Assembly (NCBI GenBank): GCA_022822365.1
Contig: JAJEBV010000006.1
Span: 124,001 to 188,000, forward strand
Source: Thermoanaerobaculia bacterium
GTDB lineage: Bacteria; Acidobacteriota; Thermoanaerobaculia; Multivoradales; Multivoraceae
Direction: 5' to 3'
DNA length: 64,000 nt
The translations under genes were made by a program, and so were the position numbers. Positions 42,478-51,719 of the stretch are shown in pieces. Position 1 is the first letter of the stretch. Each line of letters starts with the position of its first letter. The notes beneath the pieces were generated by a model that ran no database searches, was not told where the DNA came from, and saw nothing but the letters and a program-made list of their open reading frames with translations.

Positions 42478-43485
42478 TCAGTCTCCGGACCGCGCGGTCA
42501 GCCACTGCTCCACCGCCTGCTTCACGGGCTCCTCGAGCCACGGCAGAACGCCCAGGTTGCCCTCGCGGGCGGCGGCTTCGATGTCGATTTCGTCGCGGTC
42601 GAGGAAGCGGGCGGCGCGGTAGTAGGCATCGCCCCCGGCGTCGGCGGCGTCGCCGCGTTCGATCAGGTGGCCCGCGAGTTCACGGGCGAGGCGTAGCCGG
42701 GGCGGCAGCGGCGGGGCCGGCAGAGGTCGCGGCAGGCGGGATTCCAGACCCGCGGCTTCGGCAGCCCTCCGAAACGCCGGCGCGTCCGGCGGCGATTCGT
42801 CGCCGTGGAAGACGGCGTCGAACGCCTCGGGCCACGCGGACTGAAGATGTTCGGCGAGCAGGCGCCGGTCCCGGGCGTCCAGTTCCAGCGTGCGCGCGAG
42901 GACCCGGCGGGCTCCCGCTGCCGCGAAGCGGGCCATAGCCGGCTCAAGGACTCCGGGCTGGTCGGTCCAGCCCGTGACGAGCGGCCAGACGAGGGTCGCG
43001 TCCTGCAGCGGCGCCGGCATCAGGGGGAGGCTCGGCTGACAGTTCTCCCTGAGTTCCCCTCGCAGCGTCCTGGATCGCCGCACCAGGCTGTCGAGAAAGT
43101 CGATCGCCACGGTGGCGTTGGGCGGCAGGTTCGCCAGACCCTGCCGAAACGCCTCGGCCACGGTCGACCCACTGGGGGAGAGATCCCCGACGATCTGGAT
43201 CAACGGGGGAGCGCCCGCAGCGGCCGCCGCTTCGATGATGCGCGCGCGGAGTGAGTCCTGGTCGGCCGGAACGGGCGGAACGTAGACCACGTCTGTCACG
43301 GAACGCACCAGTGCCGCCGCTGCGGGCGCGTCGGACACCGGCGCCGCGGTCGGCGCCGCGAGGACGCCGGTCGCCAGGTCGCACCAGAGGCTGGCCGCGT
43401 CGTGGGCAGGCCAGTGCGAGAAGCTGTGCCGAATCCAGAGGTTCGCCGGTTCGGCGACGTGTTCGCGGAGCGTGAGGGACGTCAC
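42478..43485 (-). CDS. Unrecognised 335-aa protein downstream of ribE
   Basis: I do not recognise this protein. It has no signal peptide or membrane helix and only two Cys (about 35 and 133), so no Fe-S motif. The sequence is Ala/Pro/Leu-rich with alternating predicted strands and helices: VTDVVYVPPVPADQ, PPLIQIVGDLSPSGSTVAEA, NATVAIDFLDSL, DATLVWPLVTGWTDQPG, then a helical second half (ARRVLARTLELDARDRRLLA, RLARELAGHLIERGDA). GTG start lies 4 bp after the ribE stop, so it is translated with the riboflavin genes. Stop is 14 bp from the lysS stop. Confidence 0.82.
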   Translation of the reverse strand: MTSLTLREHVAEPANLWIRHSFSHWPAHDAASLWCDLATGVLAAPTAAPVSDAPAAAALVRSVTDVVYVPPVPADQDSLRARIIEAAAAAGAPPLIQIVGDLSPSGSTVAEAFRQGLANLPPNATVAIDFLDSLVRRSRTLRGELRENCQPSLPLMPAPLQDATLVWPLVTGWTDQPGVLEPAMARFAAAGARRVLARTLELDARDRRLLAEHLQSAWPEAFDAVFHGDESPPDAPAFRRAAEAAGLESRLPRPLPAPPLPPRLRLARELAGHLIERGDAADAGGDAYYRAARFLDRDEIDIEAAAREGNLGVLPWLEEPVKQAVEQWLTARSGD

Positions 43486-43489
43486 GCGG

Positions 43490-44125
43490 TTACTTCGACT
43501 CGAGCGCAGCCGCGACCGCGGCCTCCACCGCCTTCTGGACGTAGCGGGCGAGGATGTCCCCCTCCACGTTCACGCGGTCGCCCGGCTTCAGCGCGCCAAG
43601 AGTCGTCACCTCGAGCGTGTGCGGGATCAGCGCCACGTCGAATGTCCGGTCATGGAGCGCCGCGACGGTCAGGCTCACACCGTCGATCGTGATGCTGCCC
43701 TTGAGTACGACTCCCGTCTCCAACCCGGCCGGAACGTTGAACGCGACGACGCGGTGGTCGCCCTGCTCCTCGACCTTCGTAACCGCTGTCGTCGCGTCGA
43801 CGTGCCCCTGGACCCAGTGGCCGCCGAGCGGGTCGCCGGCCGAGAGCGGCGGCTCGAGGTTCACGTCGTCGCCCGCCCGCAGGGCGCCGAGCGTCGTTCG
43901 GCTCAGCGTTTCCGGAGACAGGTCGAACACGGATCGCGCGGCTCCATCCACCTCGTCCTGCTCCACCACGGTCAGGCAGACGCCCGCCACGGCGATGCTG
44001 GCCCCCATACCGAGCTTCGCGGCCAGCACCGCCGAGTGTCCGACGACCAGGCGCGCACCTCCCCGATCGGAGGTTCCGGGCGCCTCGACTACTCGCCCAC
44101 GCTCCGTGACAATTCCGGTAAACAT
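43490..44125 (-). CDS. ribE: Riboflavin synthase, alpha chain
   Basis: Converts two 6,7-dimethyl-8-ribityllumazines to riboflavin. 211 aa made of two similar lumazine-binding barrels: MFTGIVTERGRVVEA with ASIAVAGVCLTVVE and FDLSPETLSRTTLG, then HWVQGHVDATTAV with GSITIDGVSLTV and IPHTLEVTTLG. ATG at 44123-44125 gives the invariant MFTGIV; it lies 37 bp inside ribD. The lumazine synthase and GTP cyclohydrolase genes are not in the window. Confidence 0.96.
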   Translation of the reverse strand: MFTGIVTERGRVVEAPGTSDRGGARLVVGHSAVLAAKLGMGASIAVAGVCLTVVEQDEVDGAARSVFDLSPETLSRTTLGALRAGDDVNLEPPLSAGDPLGGHWVQGHVDATTAVTKVEEQGDHRVVAFNVPAGLETGVVLKGSITIDGVSLTVAALHDRTFDVALIPHTLEVTTLGALKPGDRVNVEGDILARYVQKAVEAAVAAALESK

Positions 44126-45258
44126 CCCTGCCTGTAGCCTACGAGAATCACGTCCGGCTCGCGCCTGCTGACCCGCAGCTCGTCGAGGCGCCAGGCGTCG
44201 GCGAGCTTCCCCGGACCATCGCCGCCGAGAGGACCGGGCGCCGCAGCGCCGCCGATCAGGACGGGCGCGCAGCAGACCGCGGCGCGGTCCCACAGTCCGG
44301 ACGCCGAGAAGGCAGCGAGCACCTCCCCTCCACCCTCGACCAGCACGTTGGAGACGCCACGGTCGAAAAGGTCCTCCAGGACGCCGGCCGGCCCCACGGC
44401 TGGAAGACCCACCACCTCGGCGCCGGCGTGGCGAAGCCGATCACTGCGCGCCACCCAATCCCGCACGGACGCGGACGCCGAGGAGCCGATGTCCTGCGGC
44501 TCTTCGGTGTAGACGACGACAGGTCCCTCGACCTCGAACATGCGCGCACCAGGGGAGAGCCGCAACCGCCGATCGAGCACGACCCGTAGAATCGGCCCCT
44601 CGGCCCGATCCAGCCGCCGGTTCAGCCGCGGGTCGTCGGCCAGCGCGGTGCCGCTGCCGACGACGATCGCCTGGTGCTCTTCCCGCAGGTCGAGCGCCCA
44701 TTTCCTGCCCCGTTCCGACGAGATCCACTGGCTGTCGCCGGCCGCCGTCGCGATCCGTCCGTCCAGACTCATCGCCCACTTCAGCGTCACCGCCGGCCGC
44801 CCATGCACCACCCGGGTCAGGAACGGTACGTTCATCTCGATCGCCTGCCCGGCAAGGAGACCGCCCTCGACTCGAATCCCCACACCGCGCAGCCTGTCCG
44901 CGCCGCCGCCCTTCACCTCAGGATTCGGGTCGCCGTGAGCGAAAACCACGCGCTTCACGCCGGATTCGATGACCCGGTCGACGCAGGGCGGCGTGCGACC
45001 GTGATGGTTGCAGGGCTCGAGGGTCACGTACAGCGTGCCGTCGAGCGCCGCGTTGCCGGCGGCCGCCAGCGCCGCCGCCTCCGCGTGTTCTCCGCCCGCC
45101 CGGCGGTGCCAACCCTCGCCGACGATCTCGCCGCCGTTCGTGACCACCGCTCCGACCATCGGGTTCGGCGCCACGGTGTAGCGGCCGCGCCGCGCCAGAC
45201 TCAGCGCGCGGGCCATCGCGCGGCGGTCGCCCGGACTGAAGCCCGACTCGCTCGTCAT
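44089..45258 (-). CDS. ribD: Bifunctional riboflavin deaminase/reductase
   Basis: Two consecutive steps of riboflavin synthesis. 389 aa: N-terminal zinc deaminase (APNPMVGAVV, GEHAEAAALAAAG with zinc His, LEPCNHHGRTPPC with zinc Cys pair) and C-terminal reductase (VTLKWAMSLDGRIATAAGDS, WISSERGRKWALDLR, IVVGSGTALADDPRLN, NVLVEGGGEVLAAF). ATG overlaps the ftsY stop (ATGA at 45255-45258). With so tight a junction there is no room for an FMN riboswitch leader. Confidence 0.96.
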   Translation of the reverse strand: MTSESGFSPGDRRAMARALSLARRGRYTVAPNPMVGAVVTNGGEIVGEGWHRRAGGEHAEAAALAAAGNAALDGTLYVTLEPCNHHGRTPPCVDRVIESGVKRVVFAHGDPNPEVKGGGADRLRGVGIRVEGGLLAGQAIEMNVPFLTRVVHGRPAVTLKWAMSLDGRIATAAGDSQWISSERGRKWALDLREEHQAIVVGSGTALADDPRLNRRLDRAEGPILRVVLDRRLRLSPGARMFEVEGPVVVYTEEPQDIGSSASASVRDWVARSDRLRHAGAEVVGLPAVGPAGVLEDLFDRGVSNVLVEGGGEVLAAFSASGLWDRAAVCCAPVLIGGAAAPGPLGGDGPGKLADAWRLDELRVSRREPDVILVGYRQGCLPELSRSVGE

Positions 45259-46244
45259 TCGAAGAGCGCGGACGCGAACGACCGCGGATCGAAGATGACC
45301 ATGTCCTCTACCGCCTCGCCGACGCCCAGCCAGGCGACGGGCAGGCGCAGGTCGCGCGCGATCGCCACCGCCATGCCCCCCTTGGCGGTGCCGTCGATCT
45401 TGGCCAGAAACACCGCATCGAGCGGGGCGACGGCGCCGAACTCCCGCGCCTGCACCAGGGCGTTGTGCCCGGTGCCCGCGTCGACGACGAGCAGGTTGCT
45501 CACCCCCCAGGCAGGGCCCTCGGCTTCAGCCGACGCCCGCCGCGCGACCCGATGCACTTTCGCCAGTTCGTCCATCAGTTGACCGCGGGTGTGGAGCCGG
45601 CCCGCGGTGTCGACGATCAGGTGGCCCGCGCCGCGAGCCCTGGCCGCCTCGACGGCGTCGAAAACGAGCGCCGCCGGATCGCCTCCCGACGGACGGCGCA
45701 CGACGTCGACTCCGAGCCGTTCGCCCCAGACCTGGAGTTGCTCGGCCGCCGCCGCCCGGAAGGTGTCCGCCGCCGCGAACAGCACGCGCTCGCCGCGCGC
45801 CAGGGAAGCATGGGCCAGCTTGGCGGCGGAAGTGGTCTTGCCCGAACCGTTGACGCCGACCATCAGGGTGATGCGCGGCGGCGGCGGCCACTCCGCCAGC
45901 GGCGCGTCGAGGAGCAGTACCGCCACCTCGTCGACCAGCAATTGGCGGAGCCCGACCTCGTCGCCTCGCGCGACGGATCCGGAACGCACCGCCCCTCGGA
46001 GGCGCTCGACCAGATCGAGCGACGTCTCCACACCAAGGTCCGCCTCGATCAGGGTCTCCTCGAGTTGCTCCAGCACGTCCTCGTCGATCCGCTGCGCGTT
46101 TCCGAGCACGGCGCCGATCCGGCCGGAAAGCCCCTTCCGGGTACGACCGAGACCCCGGCGCAGCCGGTCCCACAGCCCTCCCGAGCGGCGTTCTTCGTCC
46201 TCTGACGGTTGCAGGGCGACTCCGCCGCCGATCTCCACGCTCAC
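45255..46244 (-). CDS. ftsY: Signal recognition particle receptor FtsY
   Basis: SRP receptor GTPase at the inner membrane. 329 aa with a short N-terminal region instead of the long acidic A domain of E. coli. N domain (about 25-110: LEQLEETLIEADLGVETSLDLVERL), G domain: MVGVNGSGKTTSAAKLA, AAADTFRAAAAEQL, IVDTAGRLHT, FLAKIDGTAKGGMAVAIA (family TKLDGTAKGG), GVGEAVEDMVIFD at the end. Start GTG 46242-46244 overlaps the aroB stop (GTGA); the frame is open upstream only inside aroB. Confidence 0.95.
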   Translation of the reverse strand: MSVEIGGGVALQPSEDEERRSGGLWDRLRRGLGRTRKGLSGRIGAVLGNAQRIDEDVLEQLEETLIEADLGVETSLDLVERLRGAVRSGSVARGDEVGLRQLLVDEVAVLLLDAPLAEWPPPPRITLMVGVNGSGKTTSAAKLAHASLARGERVLFAAADTFRAAAAEQLQVWGERLGVDVVRRPSGGDPAALVFDAVEAARARGAGHLIVDTAGRLHTRGQLMDELAKVHRVARRASAEAEGPAWGVSNLLVVDAGTGHNALVQAREFGAVAPLDAVFLAKIDGTAKGGMAVAIARDLRLPVAWLGVGEAVEDMVIFDPRSFASALFE

Positions 46245-47419
46245 GGCGAAGCCCCACCCACCGGAGCGCGCGCCGCATCGAGGAAGGCCTCGAGTTCGCT
46301 CCGCACCAGCGCCGGATCGAGGCCGGGAACGATCTCGCCCCGCCCGGGCGCCGCCGGCAGAATCCACACCAGACCGCTCTCGCGCGCCTTCTTGTCCCGG
46401 CCCATCGCCTCGATCAACCGCTCCGCGTCGAGACGAATGCCAAGCTCCCGCTCAACGTCCGCGAGCGCGGGCGGACCTAGCCGATCGATCAACCGCTCCA
46501 GCCGCGCCGCGAACTCCGGATCAAGTCCGCGCCGCCGCGCCAGACGGAGCGCGAACCTCATCCCGTGACCGACCGCGTCGCCGTGGCGCAAGCCCCGGTA
46601 GCCGAACTCCGACTCGATCGCATGCCCGAGCGTGTGTCCGAAGTTGAGCAGACGGCGGCGATCCCCTTCCTCCAGGTCCGCCTCGACCACGTCCAGCTTG
46701 GCCTGGACAGAGGCCGCGACGACCGGGGTCAACGCCGCGGCGTCCACGGCGAGCAGACGGTCCAGCGACTCCTCCACCTGCGCCAGCAGATCGAGATCGA
46801 GCAGCGCCGCCATCTTGACCACCTCGAACAGGCCGGCTCGAAGCTCCGCCGCGGGCAGGCTCCGCAGGCAGTCGATGTCCGCGAGCACGAACCTCGGGTG
46901 GTGGAAAGCTCCGACCGTGTTCTTGCCGCCGGCCAGGTCGATCCCCGTCTTGCCGCCGACCGAGGCATCGACCTGTGCCAGCAGCGTCGTCGGGATCTGC
47001 ACGTAATCGATGCCGCGCAGGAAGCACGCCGCGGCGAAACCTCCGAGATCGCCGACGGCGCCACCGCCCAGCGTGACGAGACGACTGTCCCGCTTGCCGC
47101 CGCGATCGAGCATCCGTTGCCAGACCGACGCGGCGCAGTCAACCGTCTTCGCGGCCTCGCCGTCCGGAACCTCGATCGTCTCGACCCGCGCCGCGGGCTC
47201 CAGGAGCTTCCTCGCCGCGGCGCCGCAGTGACGGTCCGGAACCTCGCTCGTGACCAGGAAGACGACCCGGCCGCGGCACCAGGCCCCGACCTCGGCCAGC
47301 GCGCCGCCGCCCGTCGAAGCCAGGAGACCGGGCCCGACCAGGATGTCGCTCACGCCGCGCGGGTGCGCGAGAGTCAGGCGATGCGGCCCGCCCCGAACGA
47401 AGTCCTGCGTGCCCTCCAC
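46241..47419 (-). CDS. aroB: 3-dehydroquinate synthase
   Basis: Second step of the shikimate pathway. 392 aa. EVPDGEAAKTVDCAASVW, LGGGAVGDLGGFAAACFLRG, IPTTLLAQVDASVGGKTGID, KNTVGAFHHP, LLNFGHTLGHAIE (metal His) and MGRDKKAR are the family motifs. The start is GTG 47417-47419, fixed by GGGAGGG (47427-47433) 7 nt upstream; the frame is open further upstream only within aspS. It overlaps ftsY by GTGA. Confidence 0.95.
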   Translation of the reverse strand: MEGTQDFVRGGPHRLTLAHPRGVSDILVGPGLLASTGGGALAEVGAWCRGRVVFLVTSEVPDRHCGAAARKLLEPAARVETIEVPDGEAAKTVDCAASVWQRMLDRGGKRDSRLVTLGGGAVGDLGGFAAACFLRGIDYVQIPTTLLAQVDASVGGKTGIDLAGGKNTVGAFHHPRFVLADIDCLRSLPAAELRAGLFEVVKMAALLDLDLLAQVEESLDRLLAVDAAALTPVVAASVQAKLDVVEADLEEGDRRRLLNFGHTLGHAIESEFGYRGLRHGDAVGHGMRFALRLARRRGLDPEFAARLERLIDRLGPPALADVERELGIRLDAERLIEAMGRDKKARESGLVWILPAAPGRGEIVPGLDPALVRSELEAFLDAARAPVGGASP

Positions 47420-47426
47420 CGTGCCG

Positions 47427-47433
47427 CCCTCCC
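47427..47433 (-). promoter_or_regulatory. Ribosome binding site that fixes the aroB GTG start
   Basis: GGGAGGG on the minus strand with a 7-nt spacer before GTG 47417-47419, in the 17-bp gap after the aspS stop. Confidence 0.65.
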
Positions 47434-47436
47434 GGC

Positions 47437-49197
<1,761 letters not shown>

Positions 49198-49253
49198 GTG
49201 CCTGCTCCTCGTGGCGAGCCGCTCCCGGCTCGAACCGCCGATCCTCGCACAAG

Positions 49254-50528
49254 TCAGGCGGAAATTCTCGCCTTCACCGCCGCCGCGAAGCCGTCGCGAG
49301 AAATCGTCTCCTGGGTGCTGTTCGTGAAGTCGCGCAGGACGACCGTTCCGGCGGCCAGTTCGTCCTCGCCGATGAGCGCGATCCAGCGGCAACCGCGGCG
49401 GTTGGCCTTTCGCAATCCGGCCTTGAGACTCCCGGCAGCGAACTCCGAGATCGCGGGTACGCCCGCGGCTCGCAACTCCTCCGCCAGTTCCGGCGCAGCG
49501 TCCAGGGAAGCCGCGCCGACCGCGATGACACACACGGGAGCCGTCCACCCGGCACGAACCGGGGACGAATCCGGCAGGACGTCGACCAGCCGGTCCTGCC
49601 CGATCGCGAAGCCGATGCCGGGTACGGCCGGGCCGCCGAGTTCTCCGATCAGGCCGTCGTAGCGGCCGCCGCCGAGGATCGCATCCTGTGCTCCCAGCGC
49701 CCCGGACGTGATCTCGAACACCGTCCGGGTGTAGTAGTCGAGGCCACGCACCAGCCGGTCGTCGATCCGGTAGGCGACACCGAACCGTTCGAGCTGTCCG
49801 CATACGACCTCGAAGTGCTCACGGGCCGGTCCGCCCAGCACTTCGCGCAGGTGCGGCGCGTCCTCCAGGAGCCGCCTCTCGCCCGGCGCCTTCGTGTCGA
49901 GGATGCGGAGCGGATTCGTTTCCAGACGCCGCCGGCTATCGGCTCCAAGGGCGTCGCGGTGCGGTTCGAGGAACTCGCGCAGTCGCCGCGAGTAGCGCCG
50001 CCGGCACTCCGGATCGCCGACGGAGTTGAGGCCCACCTCCAGATCCTCGAACCCGAGTTCCTCGAGGAACCGAAGCAGCATGACGAGCAACTCCACGTCG
50101 CTGTAAGGCCCCGGATCGCCGATCACCTCGGCGCCGATCTGGCTGAACTGGCGGTAGCGTCCGGCCTGGGGGCGCTCGTAACGGAAGTACGGCCCCATGT
50201 AGAAGACCTTGACCGGCTGGGGCCACGAAGCCATGTCGTGCTGCAGGTAGGCGCGCGCCACCGGCGCTGTTCCTTCCGGGCGAAGAGTCAGGCTGCGGCC
50301 CTTCTTGTCGTCGAAGGTGTACATCTGCTTGCCGACGATCTCGCTTCCCTCGCCGACGCCGCGCACGAAGAGATCCGTGTCCTCCACCACCGGAGTCCGC
50401 ACCTCGTGGTAGCCGTAGAGCGTGAACACGCGGCGGGCCGTCTCCTCCACCTGCGCGAACGCACCGGCCTCGGCCGGGAGCAGGTCCCGCATGCCCTTGA
50501 CGTTCCGGAATCGCCGCTTCGCAGCCAT
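49254..50528 (-). CDS. hisS: Histidyl-tRNA synthetase
   Basis: 424 aa class II synthetase. VKGMRDLLPAEA at the start, TLRPEGTAPVARAYLQHD (motif 2 region), GPYFRYERPQAGRYRQFSQI, histidine motif LDYYTRTVFEI, GGGRYDGLIGELGGPAVPGI and FAIGQDRL (motif 3), then the anticodon-binding domain ending LRDFTNSTQETISRDG. ATG start; first gene of the hisS-aspS-aroB-ftsY-ribD-ribE run. hisS-aspS pairing is common. Confidence 0.97.
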   Translation of the reverse strand: MAAKRRFRNVKGMRDLLPAEAGAFAQVEETARRVFTLYGYHEVRTPVVEDTDLFVRGVGEGSEIVGKQMYTFDDKKGRSLTLRPEGTAPVARAYLQHDMASWPQPVKVFYMGPYFRYERPQAGRYRQFSQIGAEVIGDPGPYSDVELLVMLLRFLEELGFEDLEVGLNSVGDPECRRRYSRRLREFLEPHRDALGADSRRRLETNPLRILDTKAPGERRLLEDAPHLREVLGGPAREHFEVVCGQLERFGVAYRIDDRLVRGLDYYTRTVFEITSGALGAQDAILGGGRYDGLIGELGGPAVPGIGFAIGQDRLVDVLPDSSPVRAGWTAPVCVIAVGAASLDAAPELAEELRAAGVPAISEFAAGSLKAGLRKANRRGCRWIALIGEDELAAGTVVLRDFTNSTQETISRDGFAAAVKARISA

Positions 50529-50578
50529 GGCGGGATGGTATCCATCCTCGGTGGTAGCGTCCCGCCGGGACGAAGCAG

Positions 50579-51712
50579 GTGCAGATCGAACTTTCCGAAC
50601 GCCAGCGCGCCACGGTCGCCGCCGCGGCGACGATTGCGGCGGCGACCGTCATCCTGGCCGCCGTGGTCGCCCTGTTCTGGGCCATCGGCAGCTTCTTCGC
50701 CGCGTTCTCGAACGTCTTCCTGCCGCTGGCGGTCGCCGCCGTGCTCGCGTTCGTGCTCAGGCCCTACTACGAGCTGCTGAACGAGCGGCTGCGCTTCCCG
50801 AAGGTCTTGGCGGTGGCCGCCGTGCTGCTGTCGCTGCTGCTACCGGTCGCCGGCTTCGCCTGGTTCTTCGGCGCCCTGGCGGCATCGCAGATCACCGGCC
50901 TCCTCGACGCCCTGCCCGACGCCCGGGATCGCATCATGACCTGGGTAGCGGAGAGCCTGCCGGCGCTCAACGAGTTCATGGAGACCAACGAGTTCGCGGG
51001 CCGGGTCCGGGAAGCGGTCGAGGAGATCGACCTGACGAGTCTTCTCCCCGGCTTCGGCCTGGTCGGCGACACCGCCCTGGACGTTCTCCAGAGCATCGGC
51101 GCCGCCGTCGGCTCCCTCTTCGCCTGGGCGGTGCTCCCGGTCTACCTCTGCTTCTTCCTGATCGTCGAGCCGGACCGGTTCCGCAAGCTGGACCACCTCT
51201 TCCCGTTTCTCAAGCCGAGAACCCGCGAAGACGTCGTCTACCTGATCCAGGAGTTCATCGACATCCTGGTCGCCTTCTTCCGCGGTCAGCTCGTCATCGC
51301 CTTTCTCCAGGGAGCGCTGTTCGCCATCGGCTTCCAGGTCGCCGGCCTGCGCTACGGCCTCGTCCTGGGGCTGATGCTCGGTTTCCTCAACATCATTCCG
51401 TATCTGGGCAGCATCGTCGGCCTGACGGTGGCCCTGCCGATCGCCTACTGGCAGGAGGGCGGCGGACTCCAGCTCGTCATCTGGGTCGTCGTCGTCTTCG
51501 CCCTCGTCCAGCTCATCGAGGCCTACGTGCTGACCCCGCGGATCATGGGCGACCGCACCGGGTTGCACCCGATGGCGATCATCGTCGCCGTTTTCTTCTG
51601 GGGCTCGGCACTCAACGGCATCGCCGGCATGATCCTGGCGATCCCGCTGACGGCGTTCCTGGTCGTCTTCTGGCGGCTGGCGCGGGAGCGCTACATCGGC
51701 GAGGTGGTGTAG
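50579..51712 (+). CDS. AI-2E transporter family (UPF0118) membrane protein
   Basis: 377 aa with about eight membrane helices. The PF01594 plan is clear: two helices at the N-terminus (VILAAVVALFWAIGSFFAAF, FLPLAVAAVLAFVLRPYY), one more pair, an amphipathic middle segment (about 115-180), then LVIAFLQGALFAIGFQVAGL, GLMLGFLNIIPYLGSIVGL, the motif EAYVLTPRIMGDRTGLHPMA and two end helices. Members export AI-2 or act in Na+/H+ antiport; the substrate here is unknown. GTG start; divergent from hisS, and convergent with the helicase gene (7 bp between stops). Confidence 0.9.
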   Translation: MQIELSERQRATVAAAATIAAATVILAAVVALFWAIGSFFAAFSNVFLPLAVAAVLAFVLRPYYELLNERLRFPKVLAVAAVLLSLLLPVAGFAWFFGALAASQITGLLDALPDARDRIMTWVAESLPALNEFMETNEFAGRVREAVEEIDLTSLLPGFGLVGDTALDVLQSIGAAVGSLFAWAVLPVYLCFFLIVEPDRFRKLDHLFPFLKPRTREDVVYLIQEFIDILVAFFRGQLVIAFLQGALFAIGFQVAGLRYGLVLGLMLGFLNIIPYLGSIVGLTVALPIAYWQEGGGLQLVIWVVVVFALVQLIEAYVLTPRIMGDRTGLHPMAIIVAVFFWGSALNGIAGMILAIPLTAFLVVFWRLARERYIGEVV

Positions 51713-51719
51713 GCCACAG

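Noticed and set aside
45240-45300. FMN riboswitch before ribD
   Set aside because: The region is the 3' coding end of ftsY and has none of the RFN conserved blocks.
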